The notes under the pieces were generated by a model. The model saw only the letters and a list, made by a program, of their open reading frames with translations. It was not told the DNA's origin and ran no database searches. A program made the position numbers and the translations under genes. A DNA stretch of 64,000 bases, taken from contig CM042562.1 of the NCBI GenBank assembly GCA_023630585.1, positions 5,085,684 through 5,149,683 on the forward strand, read 5' to 3'. Every line of letters begins with the position of its first letter. Within the stretch, counting starts at the first letter, position 1. Below, one piece after another: positions 52,050-63,405 of the stretch. This stretch comes from Cranoglanis bouderius. Lineage: Eukaryota; Chordata; Actinopteri; Siluriformes; Cranoglanididae.

Positions 52050-52094
<45 letters not shown>

Positions 52095-55000
52095 GCAGCT
52101 TAAACAACAGAACAAAATATTGGCTTAATATGTGATCCAGAATTATACTTTTATTTGAGCTGGCACCAGTACTTTTAATGAAGCAGAGCTCTACTGATGT
52201 GACTTTCAATTTCTCAAACATGCCATGTGTACATTTAGGTTCTTGTAACTTTAAAACAAACAAATAAAATGAACCATCATCATTTTCAACTGTCAGCCAA
52301 GCCAAAGTACGGTGTTGGTGGGCTCCTGGGTGGTGCAACTGTCCAAGACGTGCCCTATCCTTTTGCACAAAATCACTGTGAGACTCATTAGTGCCATCTG
52401 GTGATACACAGCACCCATGACTCTGAGTATCTTTTAGATACCAAGTGCTTTATGGCATTATTTTCTCTGATGCAGATATGGAACTTTAAATAATGCCCGA
52501 TGCACAGGTTCCCAACCCTGGTCTTCAAGTACCCCCATCCTGCACGTTTTAATGTTTTCCCTGCTCTAACACACCCATTTCATATCAGGAAGGACTATTA
52601 ATTAGATAATTAGTTGCATCAGATGTGTTAGAATAGGGACAACATTAAAATGTGTAGGATAGAGGGTACTCCAAGACCAGGGTTGGGAACCATTTTTTCA
52701 GTTAACTGGACATGACTGTGTGTATCTCTAGGTGTCTAAGACAGCGTACCTATGATGGCATCAGCAATGAAGACGTGGAAGAGGCCGTTGCTGTAGAAAT
52801 TGAGCTCAAAGAGTGCTGGCACAGTGTTGCTTGGTGCAATGATGAACTCCGTGTTCCTGTTAGTGCTGGTCACGTTCACACAGTTTCCCAGCAGGTTGAG
52901 AGCATGCATCACCACGTCCTCGGAGTTCCCTGAGAAACCCAGGTCAAAGTCCCGTGAAAGGATCTCTTCCTTCATGTTGAAGAAGTCCTCCACCAGCTTG
53001 GACAACAACACACCCTGTAAGGAAAATAAATGTTCCATTAGCATTGGCAAAACTACCCAAACTATTATCACTTTACTACAGAGGTAAATGAAGAGGATGT
53101 GGCTGAGCATAGAGGGTTAGAGGGTTTGGTAACAGAGCCCTCACCTGTCTGTGTCTGTACAGCAGGAGACAGGCCACGATGTGAGTAGACATGATTGCTG
53201 AGGACTTGTTGGCGGCTGTGACAAATTAAAATAAATCAAAATTGACAAATAAGTAAATAAATAAAGTCATGAAATTAAATGTCCTAGGATTTGTGTTTAT
53301 TTCAGTGCATTTTTTCTTTCTATTCAACATTTTTCAACATTACTATTCTAAATGAAAAATTTAACACTGAAAAAACTATGATCACTACGAAGGTATTGCC
53401 AAGATGGCACAGAAATCAAATGATTCTAATAAATCACTAAGACTTCTGAAACTGACATAAAAGTTGTTTATCTCAGCATGAAGATGTAGGACAAATTCAG
53501 AGAATACACAACGAAAGCAGGTTCATGTTAAGTTGATATGAAACATTTACAAGCAAGCTGCAATTCTACCCCTTCACCAAATCCTTTGACACATTGTCTT
53601 TTAAAAAACAAAAAAGCAACACTGGCTGAGTGCATTCAAACACAAGGGAATGTGATTGGCTGAGAACACACCACCAGAGGGAGGACTGAGTGACCGCTAG
53701 TAACCCCTAAAAGCTGTCCGCCATCTGATCTCTAGAGAAAACGGTTTAGAGTTAGCTGTGAGACTGCGGGCTTTCGAGCACTCTTACTGAAGAGAATGTG
53801 CTTGGCCAGGTTAGAGATGACCTGCCTTCTCCAGGGCTCGTCAGACAGCTCTCTGGAATCCAGGTGTTCTTCTTCTTCTCTATTAAACACAGCCTCATCT
53901 GGCCTGTGTAGAAAACACATCTTTCACCATAAGATAGACATATAAGCTTAAACGAACAACAAAAGACGAATAACACGAATGAAAGCTGTACCGAGCTGCG
54001 ATGATGGTCGGGATGAGGATCTGCTCTAGAGTCAGTGGGGCTGGCAGATTTCGACTTCGCTGGGTGTCAAGATACTCCTACAGAGTAGTAAAAGTGGAAA
54101 AAAAATAATAATAATAAATTTGGATCTCGGAGGACAGATTAGTGCTATGGGAGAGGTGGAAGGTTTCCTGACCTTGAGAGAGAAAGGCTGCGTGAAGTCC
54201 ACGCGCACACAGCCGTAGTTCTTCCGGAGCATTCTCCACACACCACAGGCCACTCCCCACAGGCTCTCATTCTTCTTCGGCTTTCCCTACACACAGCACA
54301 GGAAACACTGCTATTATAGACCATGCATTCAACTATTATACTGACCTGAAATCAATTTCAATTCAATTCTCTCAACTTTACTCATTTAATTGTCTGAAAA
54401 ATCAAAGAATATCCATGCAGAGGAACTAGCAGACATGAAGCCAGAACAAGCAGACTGTGTGTGTCTAAAAGAATTTGTCAAAGACAGTTCATTTAAGAGA
54501 AATTTATGATTATTCTGAAATCTCCACGTCTATAATATTCTAAATAATCTCAATCACAATATTTACAGAACAGCAAAGTGAACTGCTTCCTAAAAGTTTG
54601 CTGCCATGTGTTTGCCTCATTAAAATACAAGCAGAATAAAGGGCAACAAAACAGATTTATTCTGCTTAAAAACAGGTTTATTCTATACTTCATTCTCAAA
54701 AGACACAGACTTAAGAGGACAGACACTTAAAGAAAACAAGAAAACATGATATGGCTCTTAATAATTCCATTTTGGACTACACTTATTGGAGCATATGGAC
54801 GTGAAGGCGAGCAACACGACCTTCTTTTGTTCTAATAGATTAGGCAATTTGTTATATTGGAGATGACAAATTTGTAGATGCATATTCTGAAAGTGCATTT
54901 TATGTAAAATGTTTAAACTTCCTAAACTTGGTTAAAAAGTGCAAATGTTAAAGTGTCCTGATGTTGCTGTTGCATTGCCGACAGTCTCTCCCAATGTCTT

Positions 55001-58000
55001 TACCAGCGTTGTCTGTTTTCTATCAGTCACTGTCCCCAGGTAGTCTGCCACATAGCACCAAAATTTTTACTTTGTTCTTGCGTTTTTCCAATGCATGATT
55101 TTCTTAGAATTTAGACCCATTTTAAAGTGTATTAATGACCGAGTTGTTAAGAAGATGTAACTTTAGATTCTGTGTAGTTTCTGACTCTTACCAGCTGCTC
55201 GCTGTTATAGTTGCCCTCAATAATGCGGTCGTAGGAGATGCCAACGGGCACAATGAGCACGTCTGGAACGGCACCGGCACACAGTGTGTCCACCACGATG
55301 GACAGTATGCCAGCACGTGCTGGAGACAGCTTTCCGCTGCGAGAACGTGTGCCCTCTAGATAAACCTCCAAAAACTGCTGCTGCTGCAACAACTCCTCTG
55401 TGTACTAGCAAAGAAAACAGCAGCAGACAGAAGCATGATTAAATTACAACACCCTCAGCCCAAAGCCTAATTAACTTCTAGAACAAAAAAAAAAAAAAAA
55501 AAAGGCAAATACATCTTTGCAGAGGCAAGAATGCTGACATTTAGATAAAATTAAACATGGCTCATAAACTGGGCAACTATAAACACCTACAGATGTAATC
55601 AAAAATGGCTTTCACCTTTTTACTTTGATGCAGAACAATCATATTATGTAAATCAAAACTAGGGATTTTCATCGAGGCTCAGATTTCTCATCCGAACATA
55701 GCACAAGTAGGGATGAAAAATAACAGTAACAAGCAAAGTGTCTGGTTACCGCATGTAACAGAGCTCTATAAAGAACATCTTTCTTTCCATCTGGGGACTC
55801 ATCCATTTTACGGCGAATGAAGAATCCTCCCAGTTTGCGAATCAACGTGCTAAAAGACAAACAAACAAGAAACAAAAAAAGTAACATCAGCACAATGATA
55901 TATTCCAGTACTGTTACATGAATATGTTGTTAGAAATATGTCCCTCACCTAAAGATGGGAATGTTGAGATTGTTGCCAGCTGCAATGTGCGGGGCTTTGA
56001 TGTTATGACAGAAAAGGATGAAGGTGATGAGAAGGTAGTCGATGTGAGACTTGTGCACAGGCAGGAAGACCAGTGGAGCATTGTACTGAAACACAAAAAA
56101 AGACAAATGCGCCACCTGATACCAACAGGAACATTTAGCAGGTGATTAGGAGTATTTTTCATAATGTTGTGAAGCTCTAAATACCTCTGAGGCAGCTTTC
56201 TTCACCATCTCCAGCTGACCTTTGTGGATCTGAATGCTCCAGAAGAAGCCATTAAACAGTTTCAACAACGTCCATCCTGTCAACCTAGATCAGTTTAACA
56301 ATTCAAAAGTTACAAACCAGACAATTTACTCAGTTTATTCAGATTGCAATAACGTCTGATAGATTTATTTTCTGAAGTACATAGACGAACCTGATGAGGC
56401 TAGGTGAGATGTTGGCCACCATTTCCTGCAGAAAGCCTCTTGCCTTCCGCCTCACTTTACTCACGGCCTTCTGGTCCGTTTTCGTCTCTGATGCCACCTC
56501 CTCTATAGCGCTCTGCACCCTGTCACAAGAACACAGTGAAATGGGAAGTTCTTTTCAATCTTACATGCTCCAACACACAAAAAAAACTACTATATAATCA
56601 GTTCCTGCCTGGTGTTGTTGAGGACGTTGTCTACCACATTGCGGGCAAACATGTCTTTGTGGACATCTCTCTCCAGGACAAAGAGCACATAGCTGAGTCT
56701 CCGGGCCAGCCAGCCTCGGTGTCTGCATGCAAACACGTGCAATTGTTAGAGAGCTACACAGAATTAAACATGCAGTCAAAAACAAGCTCTGAACTTGCAA
56801 CCCATAATCATTCCCATGTCACTTTGACACAGGTCCAAGTTTCTCTTTGAGGCAGGAAACACCAGCTAAGCCTACATCTGCTGTCTGTCACTGGATCTGG
56901 ACTGGAAGGATCCACTAACAAACATGGTTAAAAATGAATGTCACTAGTTTCCACTCCTTCATCTGCCGTTTTCCAGTGGACTCCCATGCATATACATAGA
57001 CTGACTTTAGTGGCTTGAGTAATGTGAACCTGGGGAGGAATACTTGAATGAGTACCAAAAAACCAGGCCATAGTATTACAGAACTGTTTACCTTGTGTGT
57101 GTCTCATTGATGTAAATTACATTGCGAAGTCCTAATGAGGGGATGCTGGAGTTAAAAAGTCTCCCCTGAAACAAAAAACATGTAGACGATAAGCAGGTAA
57201 AATACATAATTCATTTCTAGGTATTGTGGATAAATTCCTTCCTGACAATGCAGGTAGAGCAAGCCTTATTCTTGTTTGCAATGATATTTGTATGTGAATT
57301 TAATTAGCACAGGGGTAATTTAATGGGAAGCATTTTAATGATACATGGCATTTGTTAGAAGTAGGACTGGGCGGTATGACAGTATATACCGTTACAGCTG
57401 AATAAAATGTCTACCGTTACAGATTTTTCTATTCCGTGTATACCGCGAAATGTAAATAAGTGGGCGTGGTTAACTTTGTGCGTAGCGCTCCTGCACGTGA
57501 GAACGATCGAGAAGCTGTACATAAGAGTAGTTGCGAGAGGAAACACATGGAGAAAGATAAGCACGCTGGTGAAGAAGTCCCACAAACCAATCCTGAGCAG
57601 GAGGAGGAACTTGTTATGAAAAGAGGCGCGACATCGGTGGTATGGACGTGGCTCGGGTTTACAAAATCTGACAAAGAGCAGAAAAATTTTATTTGCAAAC
57701 TGTGTCGCGCAAATGATTTTTTTTTTACGATATATATCGTTACCATGAAATAAAATTACTCATCCCGTGAAGTAGATTTTTGGTCACACCGCCCACCCCT
57801 AGTTAGAAGCATTTAATATTCATCAAATTTATTTGAGAATTCTACTTTTCTTGCACACAATAGGAGTTAGTTGCCTGACTCTGGGGTATTTAGTTAATTA
57901 CCTGACTCTGGGGTGTGCAAGAGTGACAGCATCTTCCTACAAATGGCCGTTTCCGGTTCAGAAGGCCATCCTTCCATGTGCTGGTCACAGAGGACAGGAC

Positions 58001-59441
58001 AGAAGGGCTGCAGCTTCGATCCTTTGAGGGGAACACAAACAGAATACTAAACTGTAGTACGTGAAGAGAATCAGTGAATTAAAACACACAAATGTTTGTG
58101 TATACGGACAGCATACATCCCTCATCCCTAATTCAATTTCAGTCACAATTCTTATGTGTTTGACTTGCGTTGACCTTTTTAGTAAGTCGTACTCCTGTGT
58201 AATTGCCCTTGTCTCACATGCCAGACTCCTGACCGTGCAGGTCTACATGAAAATGAATTCTATTATAATTTAACATGCTGCTGCTGGCCATGATGCCGAT
58301 CATCTGATGTTAATCTCTTAATGTGATTCCAGTACCACATGTGTATGTAGATGTTCAGCAAATCTGTACATTTTTCATGCACGGTAAAAATAATGAAATG
58401 GAGTGCTGCAGGAATGAGCCCTAAAACCCAGAAACGAGTTCGCATTTTTGCACTTCTGGTTCCATCGTCCCGAAGTCAATGGGTTTTTTTTTAAATGGGT
58501 TTTTGGTTAAAGGCCTAAAATAAGGTCTGTGGTTAAAACAAGCTAAAGATATTTTCACGTTTTATTCTACAACATAAAACACATCAGTAATACCCCACTC
58601 GTAATTTTTTAAGGTTTTACGTGTCTTGAAAAAGGCGGTTGCTAACAGGCGGCTAAATGGGACAACAGAGGTTGTCGGGGACATTAAACGTCATCACACC
58701 AGATAAGAAAAATCATCTAAAAGAGATGCATGTATAAACAAACGGAATTATCTCCAAAATAATGCAACATGGACACATTCCCAACAAAGGTGGGGGGCAG
58801 ATTCATCCACAAAATGAGCACAGTGGATCCTTACCAGGGAACATGTTTTTTTAAATAAAGACTGAAAGACTTGTCGCAAGCTTAGTGGTGGTGACGTTGA
58901 AGTCATGCGACCGTGGTTTAATTCATTCAAAGCATAACTCTAGCTTTTTGACTTCTGCCGATTGTATTTAGGCTTAAAAATTCATTAGCGGTTCAAAGTT
59001 CATTTGTGAAGATTGTCTTGATGAACAAAACATGTAAGAATCATAAACTTTTGTTGGACACAGAGCTTATTTTCTGCAATAATCCAAAAGCCAATGGGAA
59101 AATCCTAATGGCTTTTTGTCGAGGGAAGCAGGGTGATGCTAACTTCTGGGTTGGATTACAAAAATACATCATTTTTGCAGCACTCTAAGAGGTCTAAATG
59201 CCCAGTACAGCACCTGAGGTGAAGATGACATAGTAACCACATAATATATAATTGCTAAAATACTACCGTGGTCAAAATGTTCTAATAAAAGAAACAGCAG
59301 ACAGCATTTCTTTTCTTGCGTTCTCAGCACAGTGTCATTTACCTGCTCGTCACAGGGATGTTTAAGACGGCTGACCACCTGGTCAGGACTGCTAGCCAAC
59401 AGCACACTGTCCTGACCTCCCAACACCATGTTGATGTCCAT
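39394..59441 (-). CDS. gpam: Glycerol-3-phosphate acyltransferase 1, mitochondrial
   Basis: Outer-mitochondrial-membrane enzyme that acylates glycerol-3-phosphate at sn-1, the first step of glycerolipid synthesis. Twenty exons join in frame to 818 aa (human 828): 59441-59343, 58021-57902, 57165-57092, 56722-56609, 56519-56391, 56284-56185, 56085-55949, 55849-55750, 55404-55192, 54286-54173, 54077-53992, 53903-53788, 53215-53145, 53014-52750, 50784-50642, 49536-49459, 46461-46330, 40031-39842, 39700-39642, 39510-39394. Acyltransferase blocks: I HKSHID (H223, D228), II GGFFIRR (265-271), III YLEGTRSRSG (306-315), IV VPVGISYDR (343-351). Two hydrophobic stretches (SSAIMSTHIVACLLLY and FIADAIIACSALAM) fit the known membrane segments. 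The acidic block SWRSDEEDEDSDFGEEQRD is conserved. One intron, after 56609, has a GC donor. An acceptor at 59474 shows that an upstream non-coding exon exists. All catalytic motifs are intact. Confidence 0.98.
40095..40865. repeat. Local duplication in gpam intron, left part (A1-B1-A2)
   Basis: Segment A (about 40095-40200, with ATGTTTGAAATCCTGTTTTA) recurs at about 40762-40860. Segment B (about 40238-40745, with GGGATACTCATT and CCTCACTCAGAGGAGGCAAC) recurs at 42450-42870. The copies are roughly 85% alike by eye. The order A1-B1-A2 then B2 fits a tandem duplication of A+B later split by the insertion of the fold-back element. Confidence 0.75.
41385..42286. mobile_element. hAT-like fold-back element inserted between duplicated segments
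   Basis: The segment about 41460-41605 and the segment about 41952-42105 are near-perfect inverted copies; both hold AAAAGGGAACAAAAAGAAAT-type sequence, GAGCAGCTATCTCCTCACAC and CTTATAAGTGACCGTTA in opposite sense. The outer parts contain GAATCGATTCT and GGAATCGGATCGTGA motifs, ending in CACCCCTACC, as in the GGTAGGGGTGGGAATC ends of fish hAT elements. No transposase is present. Exact ends are approximate. Confidence 0.65.
42450..42870. repeat. Second copy of segment B (gpam intron duplication)
   Basis: Matches 40238-40745 with small deletions; shared landmarks are CTGCTTTGTGCTC, GATGCTACCCAC, CTTTGATAAAAGCGT and the CACCCCTCCATGTTG/ACCCCTCCATGTTG end. Confidence 0.75.
43088..44619 (+). mobile_element. 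Full-length but inactive Tc1-like transposon (long terminal repeats)
   Basis: The ends CAGTGGGTATAGAAAAGAAT and TTCTTTTCTATACCCACTG are flanked by TA (43086-43087, 44620-44621). The inverted repeats are about 210 bp long, with a second motif (AATCACTGAGTTGGAAAAA) near their inner ends, an IR/DR arrangement as in Sleeping-Beauty-type elements. It lies in the 6.3-kb gpam intron between exons 46461-46330 and 40031-39842, opposite in orientation to gpam. Confidence 0.93.
43461..44386 (+). pseudogene. Tc1 transposase pseudogene with several frameshifts
   Basis: It begins MGGKALSKDLRDKVVDRHKS. After about 38 codons the frame changes, continuing at about 43553 with the linker and second DNA-binding helix (STVKSIIKKWKVFGT, LDERARRKLVREATKRPTAT). 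Further frame changes occur near 43740, 43957 and 44042. The final segment SPDLNPIENLWNDLK to KGGSTKY with its TGA stop is intact, but the region that should hold the second catalytic Asp (DNDPKH-type) has been deleted around 44090-44130. It cannot encode active transposase. Confidence 0.92.
45180..45225. repeat. End fragment of a MITE (CCAACCCTG type)
   Basis: CCAGTGGTTACCAACCCTG is followed by TCCTGGAGATCTAC, the terminal sequence of a common fish MITE. It is cut off by the hAT remnant beginning at 45226. Confidence 0.5.
45226..45940 (+). mobile_element. BED-type hAT remnant, 3' truncated
   Basis: It begins TAGGACTGGGC, the same terminal motif as the hAT element at 57362. Plus-strand translation gives a BED-finger N-terminus (MEDDTVIRQDSNNELVCKK, then SIIWRWSGF). 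After frameshifts comes WRDITEAVAYHIAKDMVPVA and KLLKTMDQRYDLPSRHYFTR, typical of ZBED-like hAT transposases. The catalytic and C-terminal parts and the right terminal repeat are missing. Confidence 0.8.
46862..47110. repeat. Probable DNA-transposon fragment
   Basis: GGGGACTTTCACACTGGCAG begins a CpG-richer block unlike the surrounding intron, ending near CTTGTACTGGGGTACTTTTT. TTTCACAC-type ends are common in Harbinger-like fish elements. A matching second end was not found. Confidence 0.4.
47744..48884. mobile_element. Harbinger-like non-autonomous composite
   Basis: The left end GGGCCTTTCACACAGAGTGC pairs with the right end, whose reverse complement reads GGAGCTTTTCACACCAGGCA. Both continue into GCGACG/GCACGATC-like CpG-rich sequence. 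The middle is AT-rich and holds at least one other element (48445-48545). No transposase is visible. The boundaries and target duplication are uncertain. Confidence 0.55.
48445..48545 (-). repeat. hAT-type MITE end (GTGATGGGTCGTTCG)
   Basis: On the minus strand AGTGATGGGTCGTTCGCAAG is followed by GAGTCGGCTCTATGAGTCGG and TTAAGTGAACGATGGGAAC. This is the terminal sequence of a very common fish non-autonomous hAT family. It is nested within the Harbinger-like composite. Confidence 0.65.
48950..49320. repeat. CpG-rich repeat with internal palindromes
   Basis: AGGGCGTACTCACACTACGC begins a CpG-rich block containing GTACTGTGCCCGGGCACGGTAC (a near-palindrome around 49215) and GTGCTCAGGCACAGTAC. 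It looks like a DNA-transposon derivative, but I cannot assign it. Confidence 0.35.
51725..52045. repeat. Diverged tandem dimer of a ~160-bp unit
   Basis: Unit 1 (about 51731-51890) and unit 2 (about 51891-52045) share CAATG-AGTGAATGGG, GCT--GGGAA, AGTTTGGTG-ATGTAGCTTG and AGGAG-TA-AAC, with clear divergence. The same block contains no open reading frame. Confidence 0.55.
52051..52094. repeat. (AAT)n microsatellite in gpam intron
   Basis: About 15 AAT units directly after the diverged tandem dimer. Confidence 0.97.
52505..52692. mobile_element. Small MITE (188 bp)
   Basis: The left end CAGGTTCCCAACCCTGGTCT and the right end, whose reverse complement is TGGTTCCCAACCCTGGTCTT, are terminal inverted repeats extending over about 28 bp. 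The interior is non-coding. It lies 57 bp from the gpam exon ending at 52750. Confidence 0.8.
57362..57801 (+). mobile_element. Non-autonomous BED-type hAT element (440 bp) in gpam intron
   Basis: The ends TAGGACTGGGCGGTATGAC and GTCACACCGCCCACCCCTA are inverted repeats. The exact 8-bp direct repeat GTTAGAAG at 57354-57361 and 57802-57809 is the target duplication. The interior keeps only the N-terminal BED-finger part of a hAT transposase (SCERKHMEKDKHAGEEVPQT, then VVWTWLGFTKSDKEQKNFIC and KLCRAND). The element ends 100 bp from a gpam donor. Confidence 0.92.
58260..59335. other. gpam first coding intron, probable unclassified repeat
   Basis: The intron between gpam exons 59441-59343 and 58021-57902. 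A block at about 58440-59200 has GGTTTTTGGTTAAAGG, AAAGGCGGTTGCTAACAGG and similar dispersed-repeat-like sequence. I see no reading frame and no terminal repeats, so I cannot classify it. Confidence 0.35.
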
Positions 59442-59473
59442 TCTCTCACCTTCACACCACACACACTATAAAC

Positions 59474-62400
59474 CTGCAAAAAAACAAAAACACATACACA
59501 AAATGGAGAGTGAAAAACTGCCCGGTTGCAGAGCACACACATGAGCTGAGTAATATGGATTTAATGGACAGATGATCCCTCTGCTTCGCTTCTACCTGCT
59601 GGAGAAACATGCTGAAGACTGCAGAACAGGAAATACATGTTCTGCTTAATGGGCCTTATTCAAACACTTTTAAAGAATGCGGCGTTTCATGTTACAAACA
59701 AACAGTTTTTTGGCCAGACCTGCTTGGATGCTTCAAGCAGCTGGGAACATATGAAAAAACAGAAGGAAAGAGATTTTTGACAATATTTTTTAAAATGCAA
59801 TTTTTAATTCTGTTAATGAATAATAGACCAAAATCTTTTTTTTTTTTTTTCCCCCCCAAACAATACTATTGTTATCACAGTAAATTACTAATGGAATTGG
59901 GTTCAATCTAAATGGGCTGAGTGATATTAAAATATTAAATTAATATAGCACTCTAACATTGTGATACATTTTGAGTAACATGATCTCGACAGGCATCTCA
60001 TTACTTATATGGATTCACAAGTCAGACTTCTAGCTTTTATCACTAAATGGGGCCAAGAACCACGTTCATAACAAGATTCCATTTCACTGGCACTGCAAAC
60101 GGCCAACCACGTTTACTCCATCTACAAAATAATTGAACAATTTTTAAAAGACATAGTGCCATGAAATTTCGCACAAAAAAAAAAAAATAAATAAAAAAAA
60201 TCCATTGGATCACATTATTCAAAAGTTTGTTTTACCTTTAGTATATGGAAGTGCTTACATATGAAAGTGAAAAACAGATAGCAGATTTCAAATTCTCTAA
60301 ACCTCTAAAGTTACTCAGTGTAAAAAAATGACTATTTGACTAGATGTTACACTATAGAACATGTATATGACAGAAATAAATAAATTAATAAATAAAACAA
60401 ACTGTTCAGTGTTTCAGTCCTTTTGTCATTAAATACTTACATTCAGGTAATGTTCTACAGTTTTGTTGGTGCTTTATTAGCAAAACACCATCAAAAATAA
60501 ACATTATGAAATGTTAATTCTATGTCTATATATTATCCCCTTATAATCCTCCCTGTAAAATATAATGCAACACTCTGCTAATGCTGTGGTATTCATACAA
60601 TATTCCAAATACGGTGCATTTCCTAAGGTAGGGTAAATAACTTCCCCAAGAAACACCACTAAGCATGCACAAACAGTACGACAAAACTCACATTTGAGAG
60701 AGTCATCAATTTGTGCCCTCTCCACTAGGGGCAAGCAAACAGTAACGCTAGCGGAGAACCTGCAGAGCTGAATGTAAATGAGAAGGCGAAGGTTCCCTCT
60801 ACCACTAACAAAAGTCTGCATGACCTGCAGCTACACTGTCCTTCTATGTTGATTCATTAAGCTGTGCATGAGAGGTGTCAGGGTGGGGGGTGGGGGGTCA
60901 AGAAACAGTGTGATCACGGCCTGTTCACATGGGTATTTATAGAAGCCATGAAGGACAAAAAAGACTTAGTAAATCTACACAGAGCAGCCTGCGCCATTTA
61001 AAGTCACACTGGAATCACATACAACACTTTCCTAGGGGGAAGTGTAGGGCTAAAATATGTAAAGTTAATTACTTAGCCCACTGCTCTCCTATAACCAACG
61101 ACGGAAATAGGTGCAGCGAAGGTTAATGCGTGTTTTAATATATGCTTTAAATATCTGACTCCATTTAATTGATTATCTGACTCCAATAGAATGATCTAGT
61201 TCGTACTAGAAGTGTTAGCACTCAGTGTTCTACTAATATTTGCTCTTAAGCAACTTTGAGTGAGGTTTTCATTAGAATGACGTTCCTACGTCAGAGACTT
61301 TTATATAACTTCTTTACTAAACCATTCATTTGTTAGCTCAGAGGTTTCTATCAACGTGCAAGCCTAGGCCTTATTTTACTTGTCAGAGGTTTTGTTTAAA
61401 CTTGCAAGTATTAACCTTTACCTTTAGCTTGTCAGAGGTTGACCTTAAACGTGTCTAATGTATTATACTTTTAGTCTAGGAAGTTATTCACAACAAAAGT
61501 ATCAAACATGGGCACAAAGTGTTTAGAAGTAAGATAGCAAATGCATTTAATATAAGGCTACAATTGAAAAATACATAAAGTAGAGAAAAGAGTAGCTTAC
61601 AGTCAGCGTTGTGAACCTCGGAAGCAGAATGGTCCCAAAAGCAAAGAAGAGAGAAAGAGAGAGAGAGAGGGAGAGAGAGAAGAGCGAAGAGAGAAGAGCC
61701 AAGAGCCAAGAGAGAAAAAGAGACCGTTCTTCTCTAAGCATATCCTTATATACCCCTGAGTCTCTTTGAAATGTATAGTGACCAGGATACCAAATGGAGA
61801 TGAAACAATGGGTTTTAGGGCAGGATGGACCCCATGGTGCTATGATAGGATTATATCACCTTCAGGCATAGTATGTTGCCGTGGGGGTAGGAAGGTGAGA
61901 AGTTTCCCCGTTGCAAACCAAAGGGGTTGTGTGTGTGTGTCTGTGTGTGTGTGTACGTGTGTGTGAGTGCAGAGAACACATATTGCAACATATATGATAA
62001 CTGTTATTTCCTAAATTTCATAATATTTATGATATCACCACATCGTTCACCATGAAATATGGATACAAATGACACCAAACATGCCCTGAGGAATACTGTA
62101 ATTTAACACAGTTTAGATGACCAGTTTTAGTTCACCTGGTGTCTCTGAAACACATTCCTGATCATTTTAACCTTAATCACATTACTGCCACAATTTTATA
62201 AATCTACTACAGAAGCATCTATAGCTGTTCATTACAACATGGTTTTGTTCCATTTACAAAGTATGTAATGGAAAGGAAACAAAGGTTATCAAATGCCAAA
62301 ACTGGTCTCTGCTTGGTTGCCAAATGAATCAGCTCCTACTTTCAAAACAATTTTCTGCATTAGCATAATATGTTGTGACTTTTCCCCCCTCAGAGGCCCT

Positions 62401-63210
62401 GCTAACGTAACCATCTCACAACCATAGACAACCATCAACTCACCAGGGTGCAGCAGTTCACACAGGGAGCTCATATGCCCAGTGTGAGAAAACAGTCCCA
62501 TGACATTAATGTACACTAACTGACTGATTTTCTGATCTTCCCAGTTACATGGTACAGAACTTACAACCCCCCCCCCCCCCTTTTCTTTAAATTAGCTATT
62601 AAACTTAAATAATAAATAAACAAATAATAAAATAAACAAATAAATAATAACACTGACAGTAATAAATACTTACACATTACTGCTCATGGGTGAATTCTTA
62701 AAAGAGACTTCAGCATGTAATTAAATATGTAATCAGTACAGCTCACAGCTCCTTCACCACTGTAAAGTAATTAAGTCCAGACAATTTTGTACTCCATTAA
62801 AGTTAAAATAGTTCTTAGTGGAAGATCTCTTCCAAGCATGAATAAATACTCGGAGCGAGAGAAAGAGAGAGCGAAGGCTGATTGAAGCGAGAAAGAGAGA
62901 GAGACAGAGAGAACTACACTTGGCCACATCACACCACCAGAAGCTGAGTTCAACGAACTCTACACTGTGTAAGCTGCGTCCTGCCAAAAGCTGACCGGCA
63001 CGCTGATGAGATGCAAAAAGGTAGAGGGAGAAGAAAATGCACTGAATTCCTGCTGAGTGTCTCCTGCAGCAAAGAACATTGAAAGAGCAGCCAGTGTGAT
63101 TAATGACCTGAGTGTATGGGAACAGCAACTTTAATTAGGGTTTCCACAAGCAACATAAGACACAATGGATCTCTGGTGATACTGTCAGTAGGGGTCCAAC
63201 CAATATACTA
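59474..63210. other. Region upstream of the gpam coding exons
   Basis: About 3.7 kb with no supported coding exon. It holds poly(A) and T/C runs (59838-59857, 60176-60188), a C run (62569-62582) and GA-rich DNA. The first, non-coding gpam exon and its promoter must lie here or beyond the window. The GC-richer block around 62840-63060 is one candidate, but I see no decisive donor. Confidence 0.45.
61645..61723. repeat. (GA)-rich low-complexity tract
   Basis: GA/GAAA-rich purine tract of about 80 bp; a similar shorter tract lies at 62855-62910. Confidence 0.9.
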
Positions 63211-63212
63211 CC

Positions 63213-63405
63213 ACGGGCGTCTTAACCTCAGTGGTTAAGACGTTGGGCTACTGATTGGAAGGTCATGAGTTCAAATCCCAGCACCGCCAAGCCGCCAGTG
63301 TTGGGCCCTTGAGCAAGGCCCTTAACCCTCAATTGCTCAGATGTAGAAATGAAATAAATGCAAGTCGCTCTGGATAAGGGCGTCTGCCAAATGCCGTAAA
63401 TGTAT
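63213..63405 (+). repeat. tRNA-derived SINE, full length
   Basis: A box-A-like CCTCAGTGGTTAAGACG segment, box B (GAGTTCAAATCCCAGC), the body GGGCCCTTGAGCAAGGCCC and the tail GCTCTGGATAAGGGCGTCTG are all present. It is the best-preserved copy of the family seen at 6022 and 15165. Confidence 0.92.

Noticed and set aside
61290..62010. Possible solo LTR on the minus strand (TATATAAGG near 61750, GA-rich DNA)
   Set aside because: I found no paired TG...CA ends with a 4-6 bp target duplication and no primer-binding or coding remnants, so a TATA-like motif alone is not enough.
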